Source: Girardinichthys multiradiatus
Lineage: Eukaryota > Chordata > Actinopteri > Cyprinodontiformes > Goodeidae
DNA length: 64,000 nt
Assembly (NCBI RefSeq): GCF_021462225.1
Contig: NC_061804.1
Coordinates: 3,883,001 to 3,947,000 of the forward strand
Direction of reading: 5' to 3'
A program made the translations under genes and the position numbers. This document shows, piece by piece, positions 11,910 to 22,915 of the stretch (the first letter of the stretch is position 1; every line of letters starts with the position of its first letter). Below the pieces are notes generated by a model. The model was not told the origin of the DNA and ran no database searches. It saw only the letters and a program-made list of their open reading frames with translations.

Positions 11910-12518
11910 TACAGTAGCTTCACACTGAAGGCATCAAAACTATGAATTAAATCATGTGGAATTATATACTGAACAAAAAAGTGTGAAACAACTGAAAATA
12001 TGTCTTATATTCTAGGTTCTTCAAAGTAGCCACCGTTTGCTTTGATTACTGCTCCACACACTCTTGGTATTCTGTTGATGAGCTTCAAGAGGTTGTCACC
12101 TGAAATGGTTTTCCAACAGTCTTGAAGGAGTTCCCAGAGATGCTTAACACTTGTTGGCCTTTTTGCCTTCACTCTGCGGTCCAGCTCACCCCAAACCATC
12201 TCGATTGGGTTCAGGTCCGGTGACTGTGGAGGCCAGGTCATCTGGTGCAGCACCCCATCACTCTCCTTCTTGGTCAAATAGTCCTCACACAGCCTGGAGG
12301 TGTGTTTGGGGTCATTGTCCTGTTGAAAAATAAATGATGGTCCAACTAAACGCAAACCGGATGGAATAGCAAGCCACTGCAAGATGCTGTGGTAGCCATG
12401 CTGGTTCAGGATGCCTTCAACTTTGAATAAATCCCAACAGTGTCACCAGCAAAGCACCCCCACACCATCACACCTCCTCCTCCATGCTTCACGGTGGGAA
12501 CCAGGCATGTAGAGTCCA
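11910..12518 (-). mobile_element. Tc1/mariner element, family 2, half copy
   Basis: One terminal inverted repeat (CTTCACACTG... GGAATTATATACTGAACA) and the 3' half of a minus-strand transposase are present. The sequence then leaves the family abruptly near 12518, where the longer copy at 53293-54816 continues. The outer part of the left inverted repeat is also missing. Confidence 0.85.
12005..12510 (-). pseudogene. Tc1-family transposase, C-terminal part only
   Basis: Bases 12005-12382 encode an open C-terminal part with the catalytic motifs FQQDNDPKHTS and SPDLNPIEMVW, and end in YFEEPRI. Just upstream, near 12428-12440, a 1-bp loss relative to the copy at 53349-54401 shifts the frame. The N-terminal DNA-binding half is absent. 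The product cannot be a functional transposase. Confidence 0.88.
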
Positions 12519-14324
12519 TCTGTTCATCAAATATGCAACGATTTGAGTAACAAAACAAATAAAGTTACTACATACCTACAGAATACATAACTTGGTTTAT
12601 TTTCTTCATCTTCAATCAATGAAAGATGTTTGACAAAAACATTAATGAATTTTGAAATTTGAGGTTGATTGGGAGGATAGAGGAAAGGGGTAATGAAGTG
12701 AGATGTCAAAGTTGAGGCTATGGTCAAAGGAAAATAAAAGAGACGAAGGATGGATGGAGACTAAAAATAGAAGTAGGATAGTATAGTGGATCCCCCTAAA
12801 TTTTGAGTGATTCTGAGGTATGATGTATTCCCAGGGGTTAATGGTTGAAATATTCCCATATGAAGTAGGATGCACCTCCATGAAGGTGATATTTTTTCAG
12901 TTGTTAATTTCTTATATGTAATTTTTTGTTGTTGAGAAAAGGGACAAATTAGAGATTCTATTGTAAGGATTTAATTTTCTCTTTCAGCGGTTAAGGCAAA
13001 CTTTTAAACAAAATGCTGCATTGGAGTTTAAGGCCATAGAGGCATGATGAACAGTTAATACCATGAAAGGAAAATTAGCTCTTTCCTTTTCTGAATGCTG
13101 GGTCTTCCTCTGAAGTCAACGTCCATCTGATCTGGCAGTAAGACACAAAATGTTGTTGGCCTTAGCATCCCAGATGAAAGTCTTTGTTTCTTTTTCTTTG
13201 TTTCGCCTGCAGCTCAGCTTCAGTGACGGCAAAAAAAGCCAGTGAGCTAAAATCACAAAAGCATAGAAAACATCAGCCATCTACCCATAACCACAGTAAC
13301 TAGCAGCCCAGGGACATTAAGGAACATTTAATGAGCTGTACAGTCAGATAGAAAACGTTTTGTTTTTTTCTGCATGTAGGTTTTCCTCAGTAAAATCTCC
13401 TTGTCTGCTGATCCTGACCTCCTGAAAGATCACTCATCACAATGCTGATCAAGAACATCCTGTTATATTATTGCAGATATCAGAGCTGCAGCCTCTGAGG
13501 TTCTGTCTGAGGCAATCTCCTCTATTCTAACTGGAGAAGCCTGTCTGTCATGACTGTAGTCCGACTAAAAAAGTAAAATAAAAACCCTTTAAATTATACA
13601 TCAATTCAGGTTGGCTGTCTCTTCTAGTGCTATAATGACAAAATAATCAATGGATGGCCAAAATGTCCTGGTAAATGTGGATGGGGGATATGGATTTGAA
13701 TTTTTCTTACAATTTTTGTGGTACAAGTGATGATGGATAGTGCATTTTCAAATGTTTACAGTGTTTTACGGTGCTATAACTCTATGCAACTGCAGACAGT
13801 AAGAACCTAATAAGTACAAAGCTTTAACAAATAAAACTTACACAGTATCATATAGGTTTCTTTTGCACGCTAGTCACATTAATAGTGTCAATGTACTGCT
13901 AAATAGAGCACAAGCCCTGCATTTTATAATATTTTAAAATATGTTGATATGTATTAAAGCTCTCATGAAGCCAGCAGTGAAAAAATGGCAAAAGTAACAA
14001 TCCCAACCATTCTCTTAGTTTTTGCAGTTTGAATCATAAAATATAAATTAAAATTTTTATCACTGTAAAATTTTTTGCTCAGTAATGATTAACAGTACGA
14101 TAATTGTCTATCGTTACTGGCAAATACTATATACAAAGGTCTACTTTTGTACACATTTTAAAAATGAGTGTGCAGTGAGCTTAGCCAGAGCTTATACTGG
14201 GGGGCCCTGGGGCTTGCTTCCAGAAGAAAAAATGCTGTTAAAGCAGATAACACAAAGGCTAAACAGAATACCAGCTGGGTCTGGTGTCTTTCTTCAGTGG
14301 TCATCGTGTGAGAGGCACACTGTA
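12519..14324. other. No recognised feature
   Basis: AT-rich intergenic sequence. Only short open frames without family resemblance are seen on both strands. Confidence 0.5.
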
Positions 14325-14565
14325 CAGGTCACCGGTAAATCACAGGAAAACACAGACACACAGGACAAACAACTATGCACACACACATTAATACCTTTAT
14401 CAATTTAGAGAGACCAGTTAAAGTAACATCCATATTTTTGGATTGTCGGAGGAAACCGGAGTACTTGGACAGAAACCTCACATGCATGGAGAGAAAATGC
14501 AAGCTCCAACCAGAACGTTCTTGCTGCGAGCAAACAGTGCCAACAACTGCACCACCATGCCCTGT
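14325..14565 (-). repeat. tRNA-headed SINE, diverged copy
   Basis: Reverse-strand copy of the family at 55000-55352. It has the GTTCTTGCTGCGAGCAA head, then GGAGCTTGCATTTTCTC, TGTCCAAGTACTCCGG, GTTACTTTAACTGGTCTC and a GTGTGTGTGCATAG-like stretch. The tail is lost. Confidence 0.7.
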
Positions 14566-15063
14566 TTTTTAAATTTTCTTATATACTCTTATGATTCTTA
14601 AAAGGAGTCGCCATCGGCCAACCTCAGGATGGCAGCTGAAAGCTGTACAAAAAAATGGAAATCGGCTTCTGATCAATGCGTCTCTAACTGCAATCTTCCA
14701 TTACCTCTCCCTGTCAAGGGCCCTACAGAATTCTTTCTATTTTGCCACAAATGTAACTTTTTTCCCCTTTTTATTTTTCTGAATTCAAAGAATTCAATTT
14801 TTTCCATCTAAAGTCTAACAATTTGGCTGAAATTCTAAGTGTTAATATTTTCAATGAAAAGACAGTAGCACTACAGCATATTTTCTGGGCACATACAGTT
14901 CAAATCAACTTGATTCAAAATATTTTAATCAGTACATAAAGTGCTATGGTTATATCATTCGCAAAATGCCACTATTAAGACAAAATTATGGAATATGATT
15001 TTGTTGCACTGGAAGCAAATTTGCTTGAAAGTTTTAGTAATTTTTTTAAGAAAAAAAAAACCC

Positions 15064-15163
15064 TGCTTCCGCCCGGTTTAGAATCGGGGACCTTTCGCAC
15101 GGCTGTCGGCTGACTTAACTTTTCCCATTCGTTTCCAATGGTAGTTCTTAACACTACGGATGC
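15064..15163 (-). pseudogene. tRNA-Val-like relic with an expanded middle
   Basis: The reverse strand begins GCATCCGTAGTGT and ends GCGAAAGGTCCCCGATTC...ACCGGGCGGAAGCA. The 3' half closely matches vertebrate tRNA-Val (anticodon-stem 3' strand GCGAA, variable loop AGGTC, T stem CCCCG/CGGGC, B box), and the 5' end matches its acceptor and D-arm start. The acceptor strands GCATCCG and CGGAAGC pair at six of seven positions. The middle is about 27 nt longer than in a 73-nt tRNA, and no clear anticodon stem can be drawn. A T-run follows the 3' end on the transcribed strand. I read it as a decayed tRNA-Val gene with an insertion. A tRNA-derived retroposon is the alternative. Confidence 0.5.
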
Positions 15164-16734
15164 AATAAATGTTTTGACCACTAGCGTAATTGTGGGGGCG
15201 TTGTTTCTTCCACTTCGAAAAAGGGAAACCTACGCTACAGTACCAATTGGGACACCTGTATATCTGTAAAGTTAAGTGTTTAATGATCAACCTCTCTGTC
15301 ATTAAAATACTGTAATTTTGTTTTGTTTCACATTAGATAAAAAGTTTAACACATTAAGATCTGAATGACTCATCAATGACATTCAGGATGCTGTAATCTC
15401 TCCTGCCTCGATGTCAGTAGCTGTATTTTGTCCTAATGAGTTTTTACACCAGAAAACCTCCTCTGCTTTTAAGAGCTTTATCATAAAGATATATTTTATT
15501 TGACACTTAAGGCTACAGTCTTTAGTAGAGCTTCACAATATCAGGAAAACATCTAATTGCAATACTATTAGATACTGAATATCGCTATGTCGATATTGAT
15601 TACCAATAACTTCTGTCATTGGTGGAAAGCATCTTCATTCTTATGCAAATAGACTGACTGGGTTTACTTCTATCTGAAGCAAACATTTTATTATGTTCAA
15701 TTAGTGATTTTACTGCAGGTGCAAGAGTTGTTTGGTTTGGTTGTGGATCCTATGTCAGGTTAAAATTCTATCTAATAAATCAGCCTTAAGCAGTATATAA
15801 CTGTACTTGTATTACTCTTAAAGCATAGTAGAATAAAAAGTCACAGAGGAGTTATGTTTTGAAACTAAACCATGGAGGTTTTCCAGTTTTAGGTTTCACC
15901 TGGATTTTTCTGCAGTCTGCAGGATTAACACCGCACTGCTGCAACATGACGGTCTAATTGTGTCATTGCAGTGATAAGCAGGCGAGTGAGTTCTCTAATA
16001 GAAGAAACAAAGGTGTGAATGACCCAGATTTAACCTCTAGACATGACATGCACTCACCTCCATGAGATACAGTACAAACTGCCACAGCCCAGAATCAGCT
16101 ACCTGGGAGGGGACACATTCCATCCCCCTGGGTGCCTCATCTGCACTGACATATGGACACACACACTCATCACCTCTCCAGCTACATCCTCACCACCCCA
16201 CACACACATGTCCCACTCATTTTCCCCCTGAATCATAATCTGTTCAGAGACTCACACAGAGCTCTGACATATTCCAGTGGGACCACTGTCTGTCACTACA
16301 ACCCATTCACATCGGTAAAAAGCCTGGAGGCTCCAAAGCATTGCTCTGCTCCATCGTTACCTGCATTTGGAAGGATTTCAGAATTCAGCCCTCAGAGATA
16401 ACATGAATTTGCAGACAAAATACTGATGATTACTTTGATATGTGACCTGCAGCCTATGGTTTCAGCCTCTCAGGTCTCCACTTGTTCCTCTATCATTCCT
16501 GTAAAGATGGAGCTGTTTGTTTTCTCTTCATGTTGAGCATCATTGTAATCAGACAGGTGTGCCCTATTAAATATTTGAGCACACAGCTGGACTGAAATCT
16601 GAAGAGGAGTTCTATGTTTAGGAGGCTGACTCAGGCAGACTAATACTATTTTCCTTCTAAGCATCAACAATGTGGAAATTCTACCTTTGTGTGTTAAAGT
16701 CATTTGGGCATGAAATGTTTATTTGTTGTCATGC
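15164..16734. other. No recognised feature
   Basis: Intergenic sequence with no recognisable gene or complete repeat. Confidence 0.5.
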
Positions 16735-17055
16735 ATGGTGGAGGAGTTGTTAATACTGTTACCACAAGAAGGTCCTGGGTTGGAATCCGTGCCTTGAGTC
16801 TTTATGCATGTTCTCCCTCTGCATGTGTGGGTTCTCTCTGTGGCCTCCAGCTTCTTCACACAGTCCAAAAACATGACTGTTAGGTTAATTAGTGACTCTA
16901 AATTACCCGTAGGCATGAGTATGTGTATGCATGGTTTTTTTGTCTTGTGTGTCTTTGTGTTGCACCGCTTTGGTCTGATTACTTTTCCATCGTGTACCCT
17001 GCCTCTCGCCCAACAACAGCTGGAGACGAGGCGATAAAGAGGATGGATGGATAGA
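16735..17055 (+). repeat. tRNA-headed SINE with GGAT-type tail
   Basis: The head contains a B-box-like stretch (GTCCTGGGTTGGAATCC). It is followed by the family core (GTTCTCTCTGTGGCCTCC, CACAGTCCAAAAACATG, TTAGGTTAATTAGTGAC, TGCCTCTCGCCCAAC, AGCTGGAGACGAGGCG) and a GGATGGATGGAT tail. Related copies are at 34130-34460 (plus) and at 55000-55352, 14325-14565 and 9240-9445 (minus). Confidence 0.8.
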
Positions 17056-17968
17056 TGTTGGTTAGGTATCAGACTCCTCAGTCCAGTTAAACATTGAGAA
17101 TATTTTTAAATGTGTATAAGTATTTATGCTTCAGACTTTTTATGAAAGCATCATGGTCAGAAAAGTGCATCAAATATTTAATTACTTTACTATTAAATAT
17201 TTAATTACTTATTATTTTACCTGAATTTTCTGGTACTTTCAGGCAGACCTCACAGAGTCTTCAACTAACCTTAAACATGATTTTTTTTCCAACAGTAATC
17301 ATTTTTCTCTATTTGACAACACACACTGATATTTTAATGCCAGTTTTTGTTATTATAACCCTTATCATGTATTCTTAACTTTTAACGTTTTTACATCTTT
17401 ACTTCAGGTACTTATGTTTTGACTATGATATGGTTATTACAAAGTATCAAATGGTTGATGGTTCAAAAGAGAAATTTGCAACAATGGTATTATGTTATTT
17501 AAATTAAGTTACCTTTTAAATCAAATTTGCTTTCCGCCCCAATATCAACAAGTTGCTGACGTTCAAAAGGGCGGTGTCCATGACGACAGATTAAAGTGGC
17601 AGTTCACTCGAGATTTCTCTGCCTACAAAGAAGATTTTGCTTTTCCTTCAAGCAATAAATGGACGGACTTGGACAATCACCAAATGATAAATTTTCTCAT
17701 GGCGAGTTGTTATTAGCACACATGCAAAAACTTACAATGACCATACCTGGAAGACCTAAGGTTTTTCAACAAAATCTGCCAAAATAGCAAACACCACAAC
17801 ATTGTTTTCACCAGCATTTCACAATTTATAGTTTTGAATTCTGCCCCTGCATCTAAAAGTTAAAAAACTTCTACAGAAGAGTGAATACCTCCTTACAAAC
17901 CAAGAGAAAGCACAAGATTAAACACAGAAAATTTTACTATATCTAGTTAAATTATAAGACATTTGGAT

Positions 17969-18056
17969 CCCTGCTTAAATCGATCCATCCATCCATTTTT
18001 TATCCCAGGGTACAGGGGAGCCCTCAGTCTACGGGTGAGACCCTGCTTAAATCGAT
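17969..18056 (-). mobile_element. Very short 5'-truncated retroposon with 16-bp target duplication
   Basis: A 56-bp insert (17985-18040) is flanked by perfect copies of CCCTGCTTAAATCGAT at 17969-17984 and 18041-18056. On the minus strand the insert ends in ATGGATGG, the tail type of fish SINE/LINE families. Long direct repeats plus a simple-repeat tail are the marks of target-primed reverse transcription that stopped early. Confidence 0.8.
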
Positions 18057-18317
18057 TCCATAAAATCATCTCGATTAGTAGTTTAAAAGATGTGAATTTG
18101 GCGCCATCTAGTGTACACTCTGCAAAACACGGCTCGCCTCTTGTCAGTAACTGGAACAAACGTATTACACCTGCAACAGAGAACTAATTGGTGCCTGCTT
18201 TCAACCTGTATTAAAACTGATCCTTCAATCGCTCCAACTTCAACCTGCATCATACAAACCAATTTCGGTATATATAAATATTAAGCTTTCGTTTTCTATT
18301 TATTTTCAGTATGCCAA

Positions 18318-19270
18318 TTGACAATAAGGAGATGCTATGACAAGAAGGAGTTGTACCTCATGGTCAATGAGGGATGCTCATTGACCAACTCATGGCAAAG
18401 CATCATGGGCAAAATGACTCTCTTACCAAAGTTGATGCAGAGTATGCAAATGTTCAGGCTGCATCCAGGGATCCAAGCAACCTCTTGCATCCTACCATTA
18501 AACAGCATATATCTCGCTATGTGACTAAAACCCAGTACAGAGAAGATTTTGGAGACCCAACAGCTGTGGCATCACCTCACAGAAGGAGGTGAGACTGTAG
18601 CTGTTCCTGTGGTAACTATTCCACCTGCCACTGTTAACCCGCCCAGAATTAACCACTGGATGCCCTTTTGACAAAATCAGAAATTGAGAAAATTGTCAAA
18701 GACATTGTTCAGAAGCAGCAGGATCAGCAACAACCACCTGCAAAAAAAAGAACAAGGAGCTGTTTAGCTTTTGGCCAGCCAAAGTCATGTTTCCTGGGGG
18801 ATGGATCTAGTGTTCATTTTTTTTTTTATCAATCAGGAGACGTGAAAAACTTTTACTGTTCCACTAAAGTCAATCAGACCTATGCAGCAGAGAGCCTGGC
18901 AGATCCAAGAATGCCATTTGTTGATTTTGCCAGCACTCCGTTTTTCATGAGAGAGCTTGAGGCTGCTAAGCAGCGCTCCGCAGCATCACAGCAGGTGAGG
19001 AAGGAACGAGAAACAAGAAGGCTAAGGAGGAACATCCCACTGGGCGGCTGTGCAGATTCTGCCACAGGCCTCTCAAACAAGGACCAAACAGTCAACATGT
19101 ACACACCAGTTTTCCTGGTGTGGCAGGAAAATATATTTATTGTCCTGATAAAGGTTTTTTCCCTGTACCAGGCTGAGGGGTTGACCAGGGAAATGACATG
19201 GGCAGAGTTCTGTCAGTCTTCTTTTTATGAGGCTGAGAAGAGGAGATGGGCGGTGGAAAAGGGCAAGCAA
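18318..19270 (+). pseudogene. Unrecognised decayed protein-coding locus
   Basis: I do not recognise the gene. Two or three plus-strand frames (18374-18592, then 18668-19390) together look like one protein broken by frameshifts and a stop. Visible parts are: a piece reading MLIDQLMAKHHGQND, a short linker rich in Val and Pro, a helical stretch TKSEIEKIVKDIVQKQQ, a basic run PAKKRTR, and a region with spaced Cys residues (SCLAFG...FYCS) that may have been a zinc-binding motif. A charged helical segment (REL..AKQR...RKERETRRLRR) follows. A 5' piece may lie at 17546-17713. It could be cargo or a host-like gene of a DNA transposon, or a retrocopy. No promoter or splice pattern could be fixed. Confidence 0.4.
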
Positions 19271-19399
19271 TGGCTGTCTAATCAGACAGCCATTGCTCTA
19301 TGTTTTATGAAAACACTGCAAATATTCAGCCTTTTACATCACTCTATGTTCTTTACATGTTTTACTTTTTCCCTGTGTATTTCTATATAGAAAATTCTA

Positions 19400-20128
19400 A
19401 TTACCTTTTACTATATAAAAGTATTTTAAAACATAGAGTACAAGTTGCCACGATTTGTATTTCTTGTGCGGCCTTTCAAATAAACATAATTGAACTGAAA
19501 CCAAACAATTTTCTTATAGCTGTTTTCTCATTTAAGTAAAATATTGTGCATATGTATATGATTCGTCAAAGGATTCATTCTTAATGCTTTATATATTATA
19601 AACTTTAATTTGTTTTTTTGTTTTAGCACTAATTCACAACAAAGGCAAATTATTTAAAAAAAAAATAGGTCCTTTAGATATCCTGTCCAAATTCATTTTT
19701 ATCCAAATATTCCAATTTAATACAATGCCATAACAGTTAGAATCTGATTTAATTCTAATTGAATACAAAAACTTTCAAAACATTGGATCAAAGAGTAAGT
19801 ATTTGTTTAATGATATTCTTTCAATTTCTATCTAAAAACAAGACATATTGTATAAAAAGTACGTTTTCAACTCTTGCCATGACTGGGATATCTTCAATAA
19901 GAAAAAACAAACTTTACACTTTTAATTACTGAATAATTCCTAAAGTTTGTGGTTGTAACATGATAAAAGAAAATTGCAAGATTTGTATAAATATCAGGAA
20001 ACTTAAAATTCTGTACAGATTTTAAAGTATGCAGTCTATTTTCTTCATATTTGTCGCTTAATATGATTCCAACTGCTTTTAAGATATGACGAAATTCACT
20101 TTTTATATTTCTGGTCTAACAACCAAAC
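19400..20128. other. No recognised feature
   Basis: Very AT-rich sequence with no gene or repeat I can identify. Confidence 0.5.
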
Positions 20129-20407
20129 TACAGGTCCTTCTCAAAATATTAGCATATTGTGATAAAGTTAATTATTTTCCATAATGTCATTATGAAAATT
20201 TAACATTCATATATTTTAGATTCATTGCACACTAACTGAAATATTTCAGGACTTTTATTGTCTTAATACGGATTATTTTGGCATACAGCTCATGAAAACC
20301 CAAAATTCCTATCTCACAAAATTAGCATATTTCATCCGACCAATAAAAGAAAAGTGTTTTTAATCCAAAAAACGTCAACCTTCAAATAATCATGTACAGT
20401 TATGCAC

Positions 20408-21404
20408 TCAATACTTGGTCGGGAATCCTTTTGCAGAAATGACTGCTTCAATGCGGCGTGGCATGGAGACAATCAGCCTGTGGCACTGCTGAGGTCTTAT
20501 GGAGGCCCAGGATGCTTCGATAGCAGCCTTTAGCTCATCCAGAGTGTTGGGTCTTGAGTCTCTCAACGTTCTCTTCACAATATCCCACAGATTCTCTACG
20601 GGGTTCAGGTCAGGAGAGTTGGCAGGCCAATTGAGCACAGTGATACCATGGTCAGTAAACCATTTACCACTGATTTTGGCACTGTGAGCAGGTGCCAGGT
20701 CGTGCTGAAAAATGAAATCTTCATCTCCATAAAGCTTTTCAGCAGATGGAAGCATGAAGTGCTCCAAAATCTCCTGATAGCTAGCTGCATTGACCCTGCC
20801 CTTGATAAAACACAGTGGACCAACACCAGCAGCTGACACGGCACCCCAGACCATCACTGACTGTGGGTACTTGACACTGGACTTCTGGCATTTTGGCATT
20901 TCCTTCTCCCCAGTCTTCCTCCAGACGCTGGCACCTTGATTTCTGAATGACATGCAGAATTTGCTTTCATCCGAAAAAAGTACTTTGGACCACTGAGCAA
21001 CAGTCCAGTGCTGCTTCTCTGTAGCCCAGGTCAGGCGTTTCTGCCGCTGTTTCTGGTTCAAAAGTGGCTTGACCTGGGGAATGCGGCACCTGTAGCCCAT
21101 TTCCTGCACACGCCTGTGCACGGTGGCTCTGGATGTTTCTACTCCAGACTCAGTCCACTGCTTCCGCAGGTCCCCCAAGGTCTGGAATCGGCCCTTCTCC
21201 ACAATCTTCCTCAGGGTCCGGTCACCTCTTCTTGTTGTGTAGCGTTTTCTGCCACACTTTTTCCTTCCCACAGACTTCCCACTGAGGTGCCTTGATACAG
21301 CACTCTGGGAACAGCCTATTCGTTCAGAAATTTATTTCTGTGTCTTACCCTCTTGCTTGAGGGTGTCAATAGTGGCCTTCTGGACAGCAGTCAGGTCGGC
21401 AGTC
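20408..21404 (-). pseudogene. Tc1 family-1 transposase, minus-strand half, one stop, start codon lost
   Basis: This copy retains the 14-residue basic linker segment (KPLLNQKQRQKR region) missing from the other two copies, and has the DD34E motifs SDES, FQHD and NPVENLW. The first two codons are lost at the junction with the plus-strand copy. An early nonsense codon (TAA near 21330-21335, replacing a Glu codon) interrupts the N-terminal DNA-binding region. The longest open part is 20408-21271. It is not functional as it stands. Confidence 0.9.
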
Positions 21405-21675
21405 TTAAATTTAAATTTAACATTCATATATTTTAGATTCATTGCACACTAACTGAAATATTTCAGGTCTTTTATTGTCTTAATACGGATGATTTTGGCG
21501 TACAGCTCATGAAAACCCAAAATTCCTATCTCACAAAATTAGCATATCATTAAAAGGGTCTCTAAATGAGCTATGAACCTAATCATCTGAATCAACGAGT
21601 TAACTCTAAACACCTGCAAAAGATTCCTGAGGCCTTTAAAACTCCCAGCCTGGTTCATCCCTCAAAACCCCAATC

Positions 21676-22636
21676 ATGGGTAAGACTGCCGACCTGACTG
21701 CTGTCCAGAAGGCCACTATTGACACCCTCAAGCAAGAGGGTAAGAAAGAGAAAGAAATTTCTGAACGAATAGGCTGTTCCCACAGTGCTGTATCAAGGCA
21801 CCTCAGTGGGAAGTCTGTGGGAAGGAAAAAGTGTGGCAGAAAACGCTGCACAATGAGAAGAGGTGACCGGACCCTGAGGAAGATTGTGGAGAAGGGCCGA
21901 TTCCAGACCTTGAGGGACCTGCGGAAGCAGTGGACTGAGTCTGGAGTAGAAACATCCAGAGCCACCGTGCACAGGCGTGTGCAGGAAATGGGCTACAGGT
22001 GCCGCATTCCCCCGTCCTGGGCTACAGAGAAGCAGCACTGGACTGTTGTTCAGTGGTCCAAAGTACTTTTTTCGGATGAAAGCAAATTCTGCATGTCATT
22101 CGGAAATCAAGGTGCCAGAGTCTGGAGGAAGACTGGGGAGAAGGAAATGCCAAAATGCCAGAAGTCCAGTGTCAAGTACCCACAGTCAGTGATGGTCTGG
22201 GGTGCCGTGTCAGCTGCTGGTGTTGGTCCACTGTGTTTTATCAAGGGCAGGGTCAATACAGCTAGCTATCAGGAGATTTTGGAGCACTTCATGCTTCCAT
22301 CTGCTGAAAAGCTTTATGGAGATGAAGATTTCATTTTTCAGCACGACCTGGCACCTGCTCACAGTGCCAAAACCACTGGTAAATGGTTTACTGACCATGG
22401 TATCACTGTGCTCAATTGGCCTGCCAACTCTCCTGACCTGAACCCCAGTAGAGAATCTGTGGGATATTGTGAAGAGAACGTTGAGAGACTCAAGACCCAA
22501 CACTCTGGATGAGCTAAAGGCCGTTATCGAAGCATCCCGGGCCTCCATAAGACCTCAGTGCCACAGGCTGATTGCCTCCATGCCACGCCGCATTGAAGCA
22601 GTCATTTCTGCAAAAGGATTCCCGACCAAGTATTGA
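21676..22636 (+). pseudogene. Tc1 family-1 transposase, plus-strand half, frameshifted before the catalytic Glu
   Basis: It starts MGKTADLTAVQKAT and is open for 257 residues through SDES, FQHD and SPDLNP. At 22447-22450 a 1-bp gain (CCCAGTAGAG against CCCATAGAG) shifts the frame, so the catalytic Glu and the rest are lost. The out-of-frame end is at 22512. Downstream, in the original frame, one CAG codon is missing and the natural stop is at 22634-22636. It lacks the same 14 linker residues as the copy at 3620-4582. Confidence 0.92.
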
Positions 22637-22915
22637 GTGCATAACTGTACATGATTATTTGAAGGTTGACGTTTTTTGTATTAAAAACACTTTTCTTTTA
22701 TTGGTCGGATGAAATATGCTAATTTTGTGAGATAGGAATTTTGGGTTTTCATGAGCTGTATGCCAAAATCATCCATATTAAGACAATAAAAGACCTGAAA
22801 TATTTCAGTTAGTGTGCAATGAATCTAAAATATATGAATGTTAAATTTTTATCATTACATTATAGAAAATAATTAACTTCATCACAATATGCTAATTTTT
22901 TGAGAAGGACCTGTA

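Larger units (their letters stand above)
20131..22913. mobile_element. Fused pair of Tc1 family-1 elements, head to head, sharing one TA-flanked unit
   Basis: The outer ends are complete family-1 termini: CAGGTCCTTCTC at 20131 and GAAGGACCTG ending at 22913, each bordered by TA (20129-20130, 22914-22915). Inside, a minus-strand copy runs to about 21406 and breaks at transposase codon 3. It joins directly to a plus-strand copy that starts about 70 bp inside its own inverted repeat. The junction contains AAATTTAAATTTAA, a short overlap. Each half has lost its inner terminus, so only the outer ends could serve a transposase. Confidence 0.9.

Noticed and set aside
22210..22548. Antisense open frames of Tc1 transposases (several places)
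   Set aside because: They are shadow frames of the transposase genes and recur in each copy with the same text.
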